The notes under the pieces were generated by a model that saw only the letters and a program-made list of their open reading frames with translations, was not told the DNA's origin and made no database searches. The translations under genes were made by a program, and so were the position numbers. 64,000 bases of DNA from Thereva unica (lineage: Eukaryota > Arthropoda > Insecta > Diptera > Therevidae), in the NCBI GenBank assembly GCA_949987705.1, contig OX465281.1, positions 144,260,876-144,324,875 on the forward strand. The letters are read 5' to 3'. Positions 21,829-32,800 of the stretch are shown here, one piece after another (position 1 is the first letter of the stretch; each line of letters begins with the position of its first letter).

Positions 21829-22636
21829 ATGGTTCGAGGGTCAAAATTGAATAACGTAGAAAGCGGACAAATGCTTGCATGCAAGAATGCAGGGTTGTCA
21901 AAAGGGGCAATTGCATCGAAAATTAGAAGATCTGTCATTTTTGTGCGTAATTTACGCGATTTGGGTGATAATTAGGGTGTCAAGAAGACCACATGTGCTA
22001 AAAAAATTGACAACTTCTCAGAAAACCCCATATTTCAAGAAGCAGCCGTGGGAAAACTTAGTCCTTCCGCCATTAAATTGAAATTAGATGTTTCAATTGG
22101 TGTTGGACGTATCCAACAAATTTTGCAAGACAATCCGAACTGTACAAAAAGCCGGCTGGAAAATTGCTTACTGCAGAACACAAAATTCACCGCCTGGCTA
22201 TCGCTGAAAGTCACATGTCCTAAACTCACCAATGGCAGAATGTGATTTTCAGTGATGTAAAAAAATTTAATCTAGATGGTTCTGATGGATGTGCTAAATA
22301 TTTACAAGACCTCGGAAGAACACCATATGTCCGAATGAGTAGTCGTATGAGGAGTAACGTTATGGTGTGGGATGCTTTTGGCTCTTCGGCAAGGCAAGGT
22401 TGTGCTGGGTTCCGGGACGAATGAATGCGGACAGCTACGTGGAACTCCTAGAAATTATAATAGATGAGTATCCTAAGAATATCGCTGGACCAAACTTTTT
22501 CCAGCAGGATAACGAGCCCATACACACTGCTAGCAGAACAAAACAACGGTTAGCAGAAGCAAACATCCCTTTAATGAAGTGGCCAACACTGTTCAGGAGC
22601 TTAAAAGATCCATTTTGTAAATTCCAGATTATATGA
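21829..22636 (+). pseudogene. Tc1-like transposase, decayed
   Basis: Starts with MVRGSKLNNVESGQMLA, an N-terminal paired-like helix-turn-helix of Tc1 type (residues 1-45). Then come a frameshifted second HTH (KLSPSAIKLKLD), FSDVKKFNLDG with the first catalytic Asp, and MVWDAFG. FFQQDNEPIHTA carries the second Asp. The expected SPDLNP-E segment with the third acidic residue is missing, since the sequence diverges after about 22590. Several stops and frameshifts break the frame, so it is inactive. Confidence 0.8.
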
Positions 22637-22781
22637 TAAAAAACTTAATTAATTCAATGCCCAATTGTTGTTTTCAGGTCATAAATAATCAACGGATAAC
22701 GGAGATGTAAAGAATCGAAGACGAATCTACACAAAATTCCCTAATTTTTGGTAACTCATATAAATGCTTGGTTTTTGCATA

Positions 22782-24151
22782 ACGAAATTTCGAAGTTGCA
22801 TGTGTTCTTATTTTTTATTTCAGAAAAAATATATCTACATACATATTTAAAAAGAGCTTCCGCTTCCAGCGCTTCCTAAGTGACTTCTCTCTTATTTTGG
22901 GCTCTCAAATAATTTCCCAAAAGTCCATAAAGCCAACTCACCGGCTACAGGAGCTATGGAGGGTCAAAGGTCACGAAAATCAATTTTTCTCATCTCGTAT
23001 CTCGTAAATTATCGGTTTTATGCAATTTTTAGCTAAGTAAAGATTGTTCGTGTGATGAATCTGCATAAAAGTGTCCTATACCAAATTTACGTATGGTGGT
23101 AAAATAATGAAGAACAAGATGAAAATGATTAAATGCATAGTAACTGTCGAATAACATATCGAATTAATACAAAATGAACTCGGGAAAGTTTTTTAATGCT
23201 CTTTCACATATAATTCTAGCTGGCCCCTATTACTTTTGGAGGGATGTTGGACCCCTCGGATTTGTCTGGTTTTTAAAATACTGTCATAAAATAGTTATTT
23301 ATAGCCTCAAAACAGCAATAAAAATATAACGAAAATTCGTAATTTATGACGAGCGCCTTCACGGGATAACACACTTTAATATATGTACCTCATTATATTA
23401 TGACAGTTGTAATAAGTGGTAGTGAAAAATGTCAGAGAACGAACAAATAAAAAATATATCTTTGGTACGTTGTTGCCTTATGGAATGGAAAATAGTAATA
23501 CATATTTAATTATTTAATATGGAAACAAATAATATTTTTTATTAATTTTCAAGTAAAATTAAAATCAAAATCAGTAGCCCTAGTCCGTTGGTTGCAAGGT
23601 ATGAAATAATTTTGTTGATTATCTGTCTACCATGCAACCATTGAACCTGAGTTGGACGATAATGACGCTGATCACATTTCATTATTTTCTTGAAGATGAA
23701 GATGACAATAGGAAAGATGTGGAAGTAGAAGAGATAGAGAGATAATCAACAAAATTATTTCATACCTTGTAACCTATGGACTAGGCCTGCTGGGGATACC
23801 ATGTAAAAACGCTGCTTGCATTCTACTTCAAATGTCGTGAGGAAAAGAAAGCAGCGCAATGTCCAAGTTTTCTCAGCTCCATATCTCTAAAACTATTGAT
23901 TCTTTATAAATTCTGTATAGGACATTTTTATGCAGATTTATCTAATGAACAAACTTTACTTAACCAAAATTTACGTAAATACGATAAGGAGACGGTGGGG
24001 CTCCTCTTTGGAAGCAAAGGAAACACTGCTTCCCTTGACCAAATAAGCAACTTCATAAAAATAAATTTAAATATATCAAGATTAAATTCTCAATATTTTT
24101 CCTCCTTTGGAAACACTAAGGATGCAATGTACAGATTTTTTTTATATAAAA
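22782..24151. repeat. Non-coding stretch with nested inverted repeats
   Basis: About 22985-23095 and 23875-23990 are inverted relatives (blocks TAAGTAAAG, AATCTGCATAAAA, TGTCCTATA). Inside them, 23577-23624 and 23740-23787 form a closer inverted repeat with AAGGTATGAAATAATTTTG in both arms. This looks like one foldback element nested in another. The open frame at 23896-24267 on the plus strand has no motif and runs through the repeat. Confidence 0.55.
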
Positions 24152-25205
24152 CTAGCTGGAACCCGTTGCGCCTCGCTGCACCCATCAATGTGGTGGATGG
24201 TTACCATTCAGCTCTTTCCGCAGCATTATCCGTTGTACAATATACATATACGCTGGCCATTTTCTAGATGTCCAACCAAATGAACAACAGTTCCATATCT
24301 TTTATGAATGGCGAATGAAAGAAATTGCCATACCGCTAGATTATTGCTAACATTACGTCCCATTTAATATTGTGTTATTTTGCCGATCGCATTTGCATTA
24401 GCAGCACCAAAAACAGCCATGTCGCTCCCCTTCATTATATATGTATTTGAATATGAATTTGATTGATTCGACGGAATTGCAAAATTCAACATTTATGAGA
24501 GCATTTAACGTCTTGGACAATAATGGCGAATAGAGTACGACCCAACGATTGTCAGCTTCACAATCGTAACCTTCCAAGTTATCTCTTTGCCATTGACCTT
24601 AGTCGGTCGACGAAGATACATTGGGTAACCATTGTTCCCGATTACATTTTCAGAAATCAATGCTCTTGAATACCGCTTTGAATATTTCTAACATGCATCA
24701 TGATTCAGTTCCATCCCATTGTGGATTGCAAGTAAGAACAAATCTGACGACCATATTGATATTGGACATATGCTTTCCGACACACAATGCATCAACGATT
24801 TTCCAACGTTCGTTTCGAACTGTATCTATTTTCTTTGCTGAACCTAACTAAAATTGTTAAAGTAACCGCTCGACTGCGCCAACTTTGATATTTTTTGTTC
24901 TTTTTCACATATGCCTTTGTCGAAAACTACTAAATTGGGTCAATAGCAAGAGAGGGAAGTATTGTACCTTGTTCAACAAAAATTTTTGCTTAAAAACTAA
25001 CACATGCACAAATGCCTTATAGATAAAGAAACATTACTCGGCCATAGCCGTTGATATCCCATCTAAAGATAATAAGTTAATCTTGGTGAAGCAAGACCCA
25101 TGTACCCCGAGAGTATGATAACAAACCGGTTAACCAAGTGTTAAATATTGACCCGTGTACGCCATTGAATACAAGCTGATAACTTTGTAGCTTCCATTAT
25201 ATTTT
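24152..25205 (-). mobile_element. Decayed Helitron fragment, copy 1
   Basis: On the minus strand its 3' end is GGTTCCAGCTAG, with CTAG at 24152-24155 and T following, the canonical Helitron terminus. Inside, about 24560-24680 (minus) reads as the GYP-Y-RRP segment of a Helitron N-terminal helicase-like domain, broken by frameshifts. About 24890-25150 matches 26380-26650 and 39525-39660. The 5' end is lost. Confidence 0.65.
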
Positions 25206-25803
25206 TTAAGATTATCTTTAATGATGATCCCTTTAGAGAATATTTTTATGAATTGTATTTTCGAGTACGGGTTGCCTGAAGTGTTTTTTTGCAAGGAGAA
25301 TGTAATGAAGATTGGGGGGTGGTATAGGGGGTGTATGCGAGGTATGCAGTGTTTTATTATCTTTTTTAGATTTTTAGCAAAATTATGGATTTGTATGAAA
25401 AATTAAATGACATAAAATTAGACGCTTTAATTATCAACAGAATTTGAAAAAAGGCGCAAAACGCCCTCTAGCAGCGAAACTATTTCGAAAAAATTGACTA
25501 AAAAGTGCAAAAATTCACGATTTTCCATATTTTTCACTTTTTACAAGCTTAAGAATTTTGTTTGTTCAAAAAAATGCATAAAAGAACCTACTATATTTAA
25601 AAATAAGAAAGAACCTCATATGAAGCGATGCACAAAAATTATTGGGCAATTCAACTTTTTCGGACTTACATACATATGTATGTAAAAAATATATTTTGAC
25701 TTGAAATTTTAATCAGTTATTGTTCACATTATAAAGTACAATTTCTGATAAATCCATGAAAGTTCACTGAAAAAATCCGAAGTTAATAATAATAATAAAT
25801 TTA
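25206..25803. other. Uncharacterised AT-rich stretch
   Basis: No gene or terminal repeat recognised. Two short open frames without motifs were judged random. Confidence 0.35.
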
Positions 25804-27042
25804 CTAGCTGGAACCCGGTGCGCATCGCTGCACCCATCAATTTGGAAAATACTGGTATTTCGGCTCTTCCCCCAGCATCGCTCCATCACTGTTAATATAA
25901 GGTCCCATTAAATATTGTGTTATTTCGTCGATGGTATTTGCATTAGCAGCACTAAAAGCAGCCATGTCACTCCGTTTCGTGACCTATTTGAATATGTATT
26001 TGATTGAGTTGGCGGAATTGCAAAATTCAACATTTATGTGAGCCTTGAGCGTCTTGGAAAATAATGGCGAATAGGGTACGACCTAACGACTGTCAACTTA
26101 AAAATCCTGACCATTAACCTTCTAAGTTATCTAATTGTCATTTACCTCAGTCGTACGATGACGATAGAACGGGTAGCCATCGCTCCGGATAACATTTTCA
26201 GAAATCAGTGCTCTTGGATACCGCTTTGAGTATTTCTTTGTAAAAGTTATGAACAAACCTGGACGATCATATTTATGGACATATGCTTCCCCACACGCAA
26301 TACATCTACGTTTATAGCGATTTCCCAACGTTCGTTTGGAAATTGTTAAAGTGACGTCCCGGCTGCACTAACTTTCAGATTTTTTTGTTCTTTTTCACAT
26401 AAGCTTTTGTTGAAAACTATTAAATAAATTCCAAATTGTATCAAAAGGAAGAGAAGGAAGTGTTGTACTTTGTTCAACAAAAAAATTTTTGCGTCACAAC
26501 TAACACATGCACAAACGCCTTATAGATAAAGAAACATTACTCGCGCATACACGTTGATATCTTATCTAAGGATAATAAATTAATCTTGTTGAAGCAATAC
26601 CCACGTACCCCGAGAGTATGACAACAAACCGGTTAACCAAGTTTAAGTATTGACCAATGTACGCCAACCCAATGAGTGTAACATGTACACGCACCCCAAC
26701 GTTATTACTGTTACGTTTTCTTTAATGCTTTTACAACTCGACACTACTTTCGCTGCTGCAATCCTTTTTTAGGAAGGATTTAACTTTGTTTTTTTATTTT
26801 ATTTAATAAAACAAACCGATTTCACATACAAATCATATCAATTTAATGCGTAGAAAAAATTTCCAATAGAGACATTGACAATTTTGTTTCAACCGCTATT
26901 ACAAAAATACTAACAGACATAATCATGACAACTATATACATAAACCTTGCAATTGAGGTCTTCTAACACAAACAGCACCCTATCAGTCATTTCATATAGA
27001 CAATTTTTCAAACATCGATTACACACAAAACAATGATTCATT
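25804..27042 (-). mobile_element. Decayed Helitron fragment, copy 2
   Basis: The 3' end on the minus strand is GGTTCCAGCTAG (CTAG at 25804-25807) followed by T. The far side, around 26980-27042, reaches the subterminal ATGAATCATT region but lacks the TCTATATATAT 5' tip, which copy 3 retains at 40039. It is collinear with copy 1 and, at 26440-27040, with 39525-40030. Confidence 0.7.
26131..26328 (-). pseudogene. Helitron helicase-like N-terminal domain fragment
   Basis: 65 residues including FTKKYSKRYPRALISE and GYPFYRHR, the signature at the edge of the Helitron helicase-like/Rep domain. It is isolated, without Rep HUH motifs or helicase. It is a relic of an autonomous Helitron protein. Confidence 0.65.
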
Positions 27043-27046
27043 TTTA

Positions 27047-27250
27047 ACCGACTTCAAAAAAAGAGGAGGTTACTCAATTCGACGTGTAGGTATTTTGTGG
27101 TCCTGTTCACGCATAACTTTGTAACCCAATAACTTTTTTGCTTTTTTTTTGGTTCATTTGAAGGGGGAGCTTCCCACGGTGGTCCCGTTAAATTTTTTCT
27201 AAATTCTGATAACGGAGTTCGAAGTTAGGCAGAAAAAACTGTTAAAATTC
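27047..27250. repeat. AACCGACTTC-type repeat end
   Basis: AACCGACTTCAAAAAAAG at 27049-27066 begins a stretch of a type common in insect genomes. The reverse complement of AACCGACTTC recurs at about 28460, so 27047-28472 may be one element with these words as ends, later expanded by other insertions. Confidence 0.45.
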
Positions 27251-27317
27251 AACCTGTTAAAGTTCAACCTAAACATTTCATGGGCACCGAACAAATTACT
27301 TTATTGTTGTCAATCTG

Positions 27318-27395
27318 GCAGCAGCCCGGTGGCGGAGTGGGTGGAGCGTCGGATCCTCGATTCAGCGCTACAGGTTCGATTCCGGTCGGGGCAGC
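27318..27395 (+). other. tRNA-like module (SINE head or tRNA pseudogene)
   Basis: TGGCGGAGTGG matches the Pol III A box and GGTTCGATTCC the B box, 40-odd bases apart. The D-stem (GGCG/CGTC) pairs well, the acceptor stem about 5 of 7, and the anticodon stem poorly. A T-rich run (27398-27427) follows and could terminate Pol III. A functional tRNA is unlikely; a tRNA-derived SINE is the better guess. Confidence 0.5.
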
Positions 27396-27454
27396 CGGTT
27401 TTTTTCTTTTTCTCTTTTTCTTTTTTCTGAAATGATTTATTAACATATTGGTCA

Positions 27455-27556
27455 GCGGCCGATAGTGCTTAACATAGCGCAAAGGGCTGGAGCCAAGTAT
27501 TCTTGTCTGTGGCATCTGTGGGGTGCGAGTTCGATCCCAAGGGCTCGCGGTGCTTT
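27455..27556 (+). other. Second tRNA-like B-box module
   Basis: GAGTTCGATCCC at about 27528-27539, followed within 20 bp by a T-run, resembles another Pol III B box and terminator. An A box and cloverleaf are not clear. With the module at 27318 it may form a dimeric SINE. Confidence 0.3.
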
Positions 27557-28121
27557 TTTTTTCTATATATCGACAAAATAATTATTTTTTAATTTCCTTC
27601 GGGGAATTTTGTTCCATATTAAACAAGTTTTCGACGTGAATGCGTCTGTAAATTTGCTTCCAGAACAAAAGCCGATAAGAACGAAATTATGGCGAAATTT
27701 GCAGCTCAAAAAACTATTGTTTATATCGAATAAATAAATATACCATGACGTGGATGAAGAATCAAAGAAGTTTATTGTTTACATTTAATTTCCCCGATAT
27801 CAATGGCAACTTAACTTTTTATATGCCTTATATTATCTTGATCTATGTATATGTGTGTATAGTGTAAACAAATCTTGCAACTTGATTTTGACCCAGTTCC
27901 ATATAACCGATCAACTGCAAATTTTGCACATACGTATAGTTCGCATGACAATACAATCTGCAATCAAATTTTGCAATTGCGCTCCCCGACCCCAGACATG
28001 GGTATCAAATGAAAAGGTGTGACAAGTAGAATACACTTCGCTATGTGGCGTCGTAAAAACGTAGGCTCCTTGCACTGACAGGCAATATTAAAAAATGAAT
28101 GAACTAAAAAGCACGAAATAA
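27557..28121. other. Uncharacterised stretch
   Basis: No gene recognised. It lies between the tRNA-like modules and the long hairpin. Confidence 0.35.
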
Positions 28122-28484
28122 AAAAAAATTTTAAAAACCGACTTCAGAAAAAAACCCGCGATGCACAAAAAAGGATGAAATAATTGTTTGTAATTCTTAA
28201 CAACATCAATCCAATAAGAATGGATCTAGAAAGAAGAATCACTTTTGAAGACGGTGCCAGGTAGTAGTTGACTTTGATTGCACTAACTCTTGCTTCGGCA
28301 ATTGTTTACATTTCTTTGTTAGGCTTAATATATCACCCACATGTGTTAGCACCGTCTTCAAAAGTGATTCTTCTTTCTAGATCCATTCTTATTGGATTGA
28401 TGTTGTTAAGAATTACAAACAATTATTTCATCCTTTTTTGTGCATCGCGGGTTTTTTTCTGAAGTCGGTTTTTAAAATTTTTTT
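28122..28484. repeat. Near-perfect long inverted repeat (136-bp arms)
   Basis: 28122-28257 is the reverse complement of 28349-28484 with no mismatch seen; only the flanking A/T runs differ in length. The spacer is 91 bp. The outer arm carries AAAACCGACTTC. A transcript would form a long double-stranded stem. There is no coding content. It fits a foldback/snap-back form of the AACCGACTTC repeat family. Confidence 0.9.
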
Positions 28485-28497
28485 TTTTATATACATA

Positions 28498-28703
28498 CAC
28501 TGCGCGTCACAACTATAGGACCACTTGATATCTGCGGATATATGGTAGACGTCGCATTTCTTTTTGACTGGGTTGGTTCATGATGAATTAAAATAACAAT
28601 AACAATAAAAATAATATAGTAGTAATAATTTTTTAACTTTATTTCATAGAAATACATACAAATACCGCATTTTGAGAGGGTCATAACTATAGGACCACTG
28701 GTT
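28498..28703 (+). repeat. Left terminal inverted repeat with two direct repeats (IR/DR)
   Basis: The motif CA-AACTATAGGACCAC occurs at both the outer (about 28508) and inner (about 28682) ends of the 200-bp repeat. This is the two-site arrangement bound by transposase in IR/DR-type Tc1/Tc3 elements. Confidence 0.8.
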
Positions 28704-29008
28704 TACTTTGCTTTAATCTCTTTGACAACATGTACATTGTAAGAAATACATACACCACGAGACCAGAGAAGCCGCGACATACCATGTCTCGTCTCGGTTC
28801 CGAGAATTTCCCGAATCCGCGGTCTAGTCTCGGAGTTTTAAAATTTCTCAGGCTTTTTTTTCCAAGAAAACCCCCGGTCCGCAAAAAATGTCAATGTATC
28901 GTTCCGTCTCGTCTTGGTCCCACAATTTTCTCTGAATCCTCGGTCTTGTGTTCCAGCTCTAGTTAGAAAATACATATCATTCAGTCGAACAAATGAGCGT
29001 TTACCAAA
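28704..29008. other. Spacer between left IR and transposase
   Basis: About 300 bp. Two imperfect copies of a GTCTCG-rich unit lie at 28783-28850 and 28907-28960. Probably untranslated leader of the transposase; no gene seen. Confidence 0.35.
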
Positions 29009-29210
29009 ATGCCTCGCGGAAAACTTCTTACAGAAAAGGAAAAGGGCAAAATTTTGGCTTTTCGAGAGTGCCAATTAGGTATCAGAGAGATCGGGCGAAA
29101 ATTGGGACGTTCTCACCAGGTAGTCCTCAATTTTTTAAACAACCCAGAAGTATACGGCAAAAACAGAAAAGGCGGACCTAAGAAGAAAGTTTCAGATCGT
29201 ACAAGAAGGC
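29009..29210 (+). pseudogene. Tc3-like transposase, N-terminal part
   Basis: Starts MPRGKLLTEKEKGKI. The first helix-turn-helix (REIGRKLGRSHQVVLNFL) and a GRPRK-like basic hook (KGGPKKK) are typical of Tc3-type transposases, which bind the terminal repeats. The frame is open up to the BEL insertion at 29211 and resumes in frame after the duplicated AAGGC at 37699. Confidence 0.85.
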
Positions 29211-29611
29211 TGTTCGGAGAACAAGGGTGAACACGCAAAAAATGGAACAACGACCGCACGTCGCAATCGATAATACTTATCAGCACGCGGCGATCGTTCA
29301 CCTGGTATGTCAACGTCTAAAAACGCTGACGATCAGCTGGGTCAAAGCGGTTCAACGGCGCCTCTGGCCCAAATCTGCTGACGGTGCAACAGGGGTCATC
29401 GCCACCACCGGCAGGGGACACGACCTGGGCTCATCGATGCGACCAGACCAGGGAGTTGGAAAACCGTCACCGACAAGAGTACACCACCGCCGCGAATTAA
29501 CTAAACTATTAACTTAACGAATAATTAATGTAACTGTGAGATAAAATAAAATATTGTAAGTGTTCAAGTTTCTAGTGTTTTCATATTGAAGATTTTTTAG
29601 CTATCAAAACA
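29211..29611 (+). repeat. 5' LTR of BEL element
   Basis: TGTTCGGAGAAC ... TATCAAAACA, 401 bp, identical to 37298-37698 as far as read. No obvious TATA box; AATAAAATA-like words near the end may serve in 3' processing. Confidence 0.93.
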
Positions 29612-29630
29612 TGGTCCTTCGAGCCGGATT
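29612..29630 (+). promoter_or_regulatory. Primer-binding site, tRNA-Tyr-type
   Basis: TGGTCCTTCGAGCCGGATT directly follows the LTR. It is complementary to the insect tRNA-Tyr 3' end (ATCCGGCTCGAAGGA plus CCA) over 19 nt, from my knowledge of that tRNA. Confidence 0.7.
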
Positions 29631-29870
29631 CACGGAATAACGAGGTGAATCAGTGACATTAAGTGCTTTAAAAAGGGTGAAAAAAAAAACCGATCGAAAA
29701 ACAAGAACCCAGAACAGTGCAAAGTGTATTAAGACAAAGATTAGTGATTGTTTGTGCTTAGTGACGGTGTACAGAAGCTATTGCAGAAATCACCACGCCA
29801 CTCCCTTCGTTGCCCAACCAATACAGATTCTGAAGGTAAGAAGACAATTTTATTTTTTATTTCATTGAAA

Positions 29871-32800
29871 ATGAGTGAAGATCCGAAAGAAACCGAGATG
29901 GAAGAGCTCATCATCGATCAGGAGGAGCTCTTAATAAAAATGAAAAAATTCATGGAGAATTACCGTAAGGATGGCTCTGTTAGAAAGACGTTGCCAAACT
30001 TACAAAGAAGACTGGACACCATGCAGATCTATTGGGAGGAATTCAGGGCCAACGACAAAAAACTATCTCGAAAAAAAACACAAGAATCGTTAAAGTTAGA
30101 TTATTTCGCGAAAGATAGATACACCGACGCAGAGGAGTTTTATATAACGTCGGTTTCCGAGATCGAGTCATACAGACTGACAAAATTTCCACCTCCCCAG
30201 AACGTTGTAGAACAGACTACAACCCCTAACTCAGAGGAAAATAACAGACCCTCTAATAGTTTGCCAAAACCCGAGATCCGACTGCCAAAAATAGAATTGC
30301 CGAAGTTTTCTGGAGATTATTCTGCCTGGCCCTCATATCATGACATCTTCAGAACTCTTGTGCACAACAGTCGGCTAAATAATGTAGAAAAACTGCATTA
30401 CCTTCAGACGAGCCTTTGCGGAGATGCACTCAAGCTCGTAGGGCACTTCCAGAAAACCGAGGCAAATTATGAAACAGCGTGGTCTGTGTTAGTGAGTAGA
30501 TACGACAACAAACGCGTTCTTGTTAACACATACCTTAAGAAGTTATTCTCAATCTCTAATATTACGATAGATTCAGCCGAAAATAACCGCAGATTAATAG
30601 ACGAGATTGAAGAGTGCACTCAATCATTATCAAACCTTAAAATAGATACGGCCAACTGGGATCCCATTTTAATCTACTTAATTGTGAAGAAACTCCATCC
30701 CGATACTCATACACTGTGGGAGCAATCATTAAAGAGTCAAACAGAGCTACCAACCTTTACAGAATTAAAGAACTTCCTAGAATCAAGATTCAGAACGCTG
30801 GAAGCAATCGGCGCAAAACAACCTACACGTTCCACCCAACAACGAGATTTGTCGTCCACTTCCAAGCCACGGCAATCATATGTCACTACTACAGAAAATG
30901 CCTGCATCATTTGTAATGGAGCGCATGTCCCAAGAAAATGCTCAAAACTCATCAACGCTAACCCCACCACCAGATTAGATTTAGTAAAACGAAAGGGTCT
31001 TTGTGGGAACTGTTTAGGTTACCGTCATAAGGCCAATGGCTGCCCAAGCACATTAGGGTGCTTGAAGTGTGGACGTCGTCATCACACACTCTTACACAAT
31101 TCTACTTTCACTAAATCAGAGCCCATCGAAAATGCCAAACCAAAGCAAACAAATCCAAAGGATACAACATTCAACTCCAATAAACAAGAGGAAAGGGCGT
31201 CGTCTTATTCTTGTCATGGTACACGAAAGCAAGTCCTTCTTGCAACAGCTTTAGTAAGTGCGGAGACTTCGACAGGATCGCACACACTAAGGGTGCTAAT
31301 AGACCAAGGATCCCAAGCGAACTTTGTCACAGACTCGGTGGTCCAACGCCTACGATTAAAAAGAGAACGCAGCGACTTTACAATAATAGGAATCGGGTGT
31401 GTAGAAGCAGGCAAGGCTCTTGATGCGGTGTCGCTCACAATACAATCTCGTACCCGAAAGGTAACCATTCCAATAGATGAAGCATTCGTTCTTAAATCTC
31501 TGACGGATGTTCTTCCTTCCACCAAGCCTAAAATTCCTCAATGTGCCCACTTGGAAGACCTATCGTTGGCCGACCCACAGTACCATCAACCTTCAAGGGT
31601 TGATATGGTGCTAGCAGCAGACATATATGGTGATATAATTCTAGAAGGCATTCGTCGCGGTGCACATACCGAACCAGTGGCACAGAACACACAACTTGGC
31701 TGGATCGTATTCGGCAGAGCATCACCAGCCATTGCACGTCCTTGCTATCAAAGAATCGCTACTCTCTGCGCAACCATTGACGTCGATAAAGAACTGCGGA
31801 AATTCTGGGAAATCGAGGAGGTTCAAACTAGTAGCAGTTATCAAACTCAGGAACAGATAGATTGCGAAACGCATTTCGCACAATCAACAGAGCGAGAAGA
31901 AGATGGAAGGTACGTAGTAGCCATCCCTTTCAAAGAACCAGAACCATCTTCACTATTAGGAAATTCTAGAAACCTTGCATTAGCCCGATTCCGACAACTA
32001 GAAAGAAGGTTCGACCGCAATCAGGAATTAAAGGAAGAGTATGTCAAGTGCATCGAGGAATACATAAAACTGGGACATTTAGAATTAGTGCCCGCAGCGG
32101 AAAAGGAAATCGACAACGCATTTTATCTTCCACACCATGCCGTTATAAAGGAAGACAGCACTACGACGAAATTGCGAGTAGTGTTTGATGCATCGTTAAA
32201 AACCAACACCGGAACTTCCTTAAACGACCTTATGATGATTGGCCCAATCATTCAAGATGATATGACTCAGATTTTACTCAGATGGCGCAGGCATAAAATT
32301 GGATTTTCGGCTGATATAGAAAAGATGTATCGCCAAGTCAGAATCAGACCAAGAGACAGAGAGTACCACAGAATTCTATGGAGGAATTCTTCCGACGATC
32401 CAATCTTAGACTACAGATTGACCACAGTGACATTCGGAACTGCTAGCGCCCCCTATCTTGCAACACGGACTTTACAGCAAATAGCAAGAGATGAAGGTGA
32501 CAGATCTCCAATTGCTCGAGAAATAATCCTAAAGGACTTTTATGTGGATAACGTACTTTCAGGAGCGGATACACCAAAAGAAGCAATAACTATTCAAGAA
32601 GCACTCATTGAAATTTTGCAATTAGGTGGAATGCCATTGAAAAAATGGGTTTCCAACGACGCAGCGCTCATCGATCATTTACCCCAAGACTACAAAGAAG
32701 TGCCAATAGAAGTCAAAATCAATGTGGAGAAAGCAGTTAAAACATTAGGAATCTATTGGCACCCCATATCGGATACTTTTTCATACAAGGTTAACCTATC

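Larger units (their letters stand above)
20572..22779 (+). mobile_element. Tc1-like transposon relic with GC-rich internal insert
   Basis: The ends are inverted repeats of about 50-60 bp. The left starts TGCAAAAAGCAAG at 20572; the right ends with the reverse complement of TGCAAAAACCAAG at 22779. Both share TATATGAGTT and AATTTAGGGAATT-type blocks. Each end is flanked by TA (20570-20571 and 22780-22781), the Tc1/mariner target duplication. At 2.2 kb it is longer than a usual Tc1 because about 0.8 kb of unrelated GC-richer sequence lies between the left end and the transposase. Confidence 0.8.

Noticed and set aside
23896..24267. Plus-strand frame of 123 codons
   Set aside because: Runs across the foldback arm and the Helitron end; no motif.
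27318..27395. Functional tRNA gene
   Set aside because: The anticodon stem does not pair and the acceptor stem has mismatches, so a tRNA-derived repeat is more likely.
29748..29870. Upstream extension of the BEL polyprotein
   Set aside because: Begins with TTG, not ATG; the first ATG at 29871 gives a normal Gag start.
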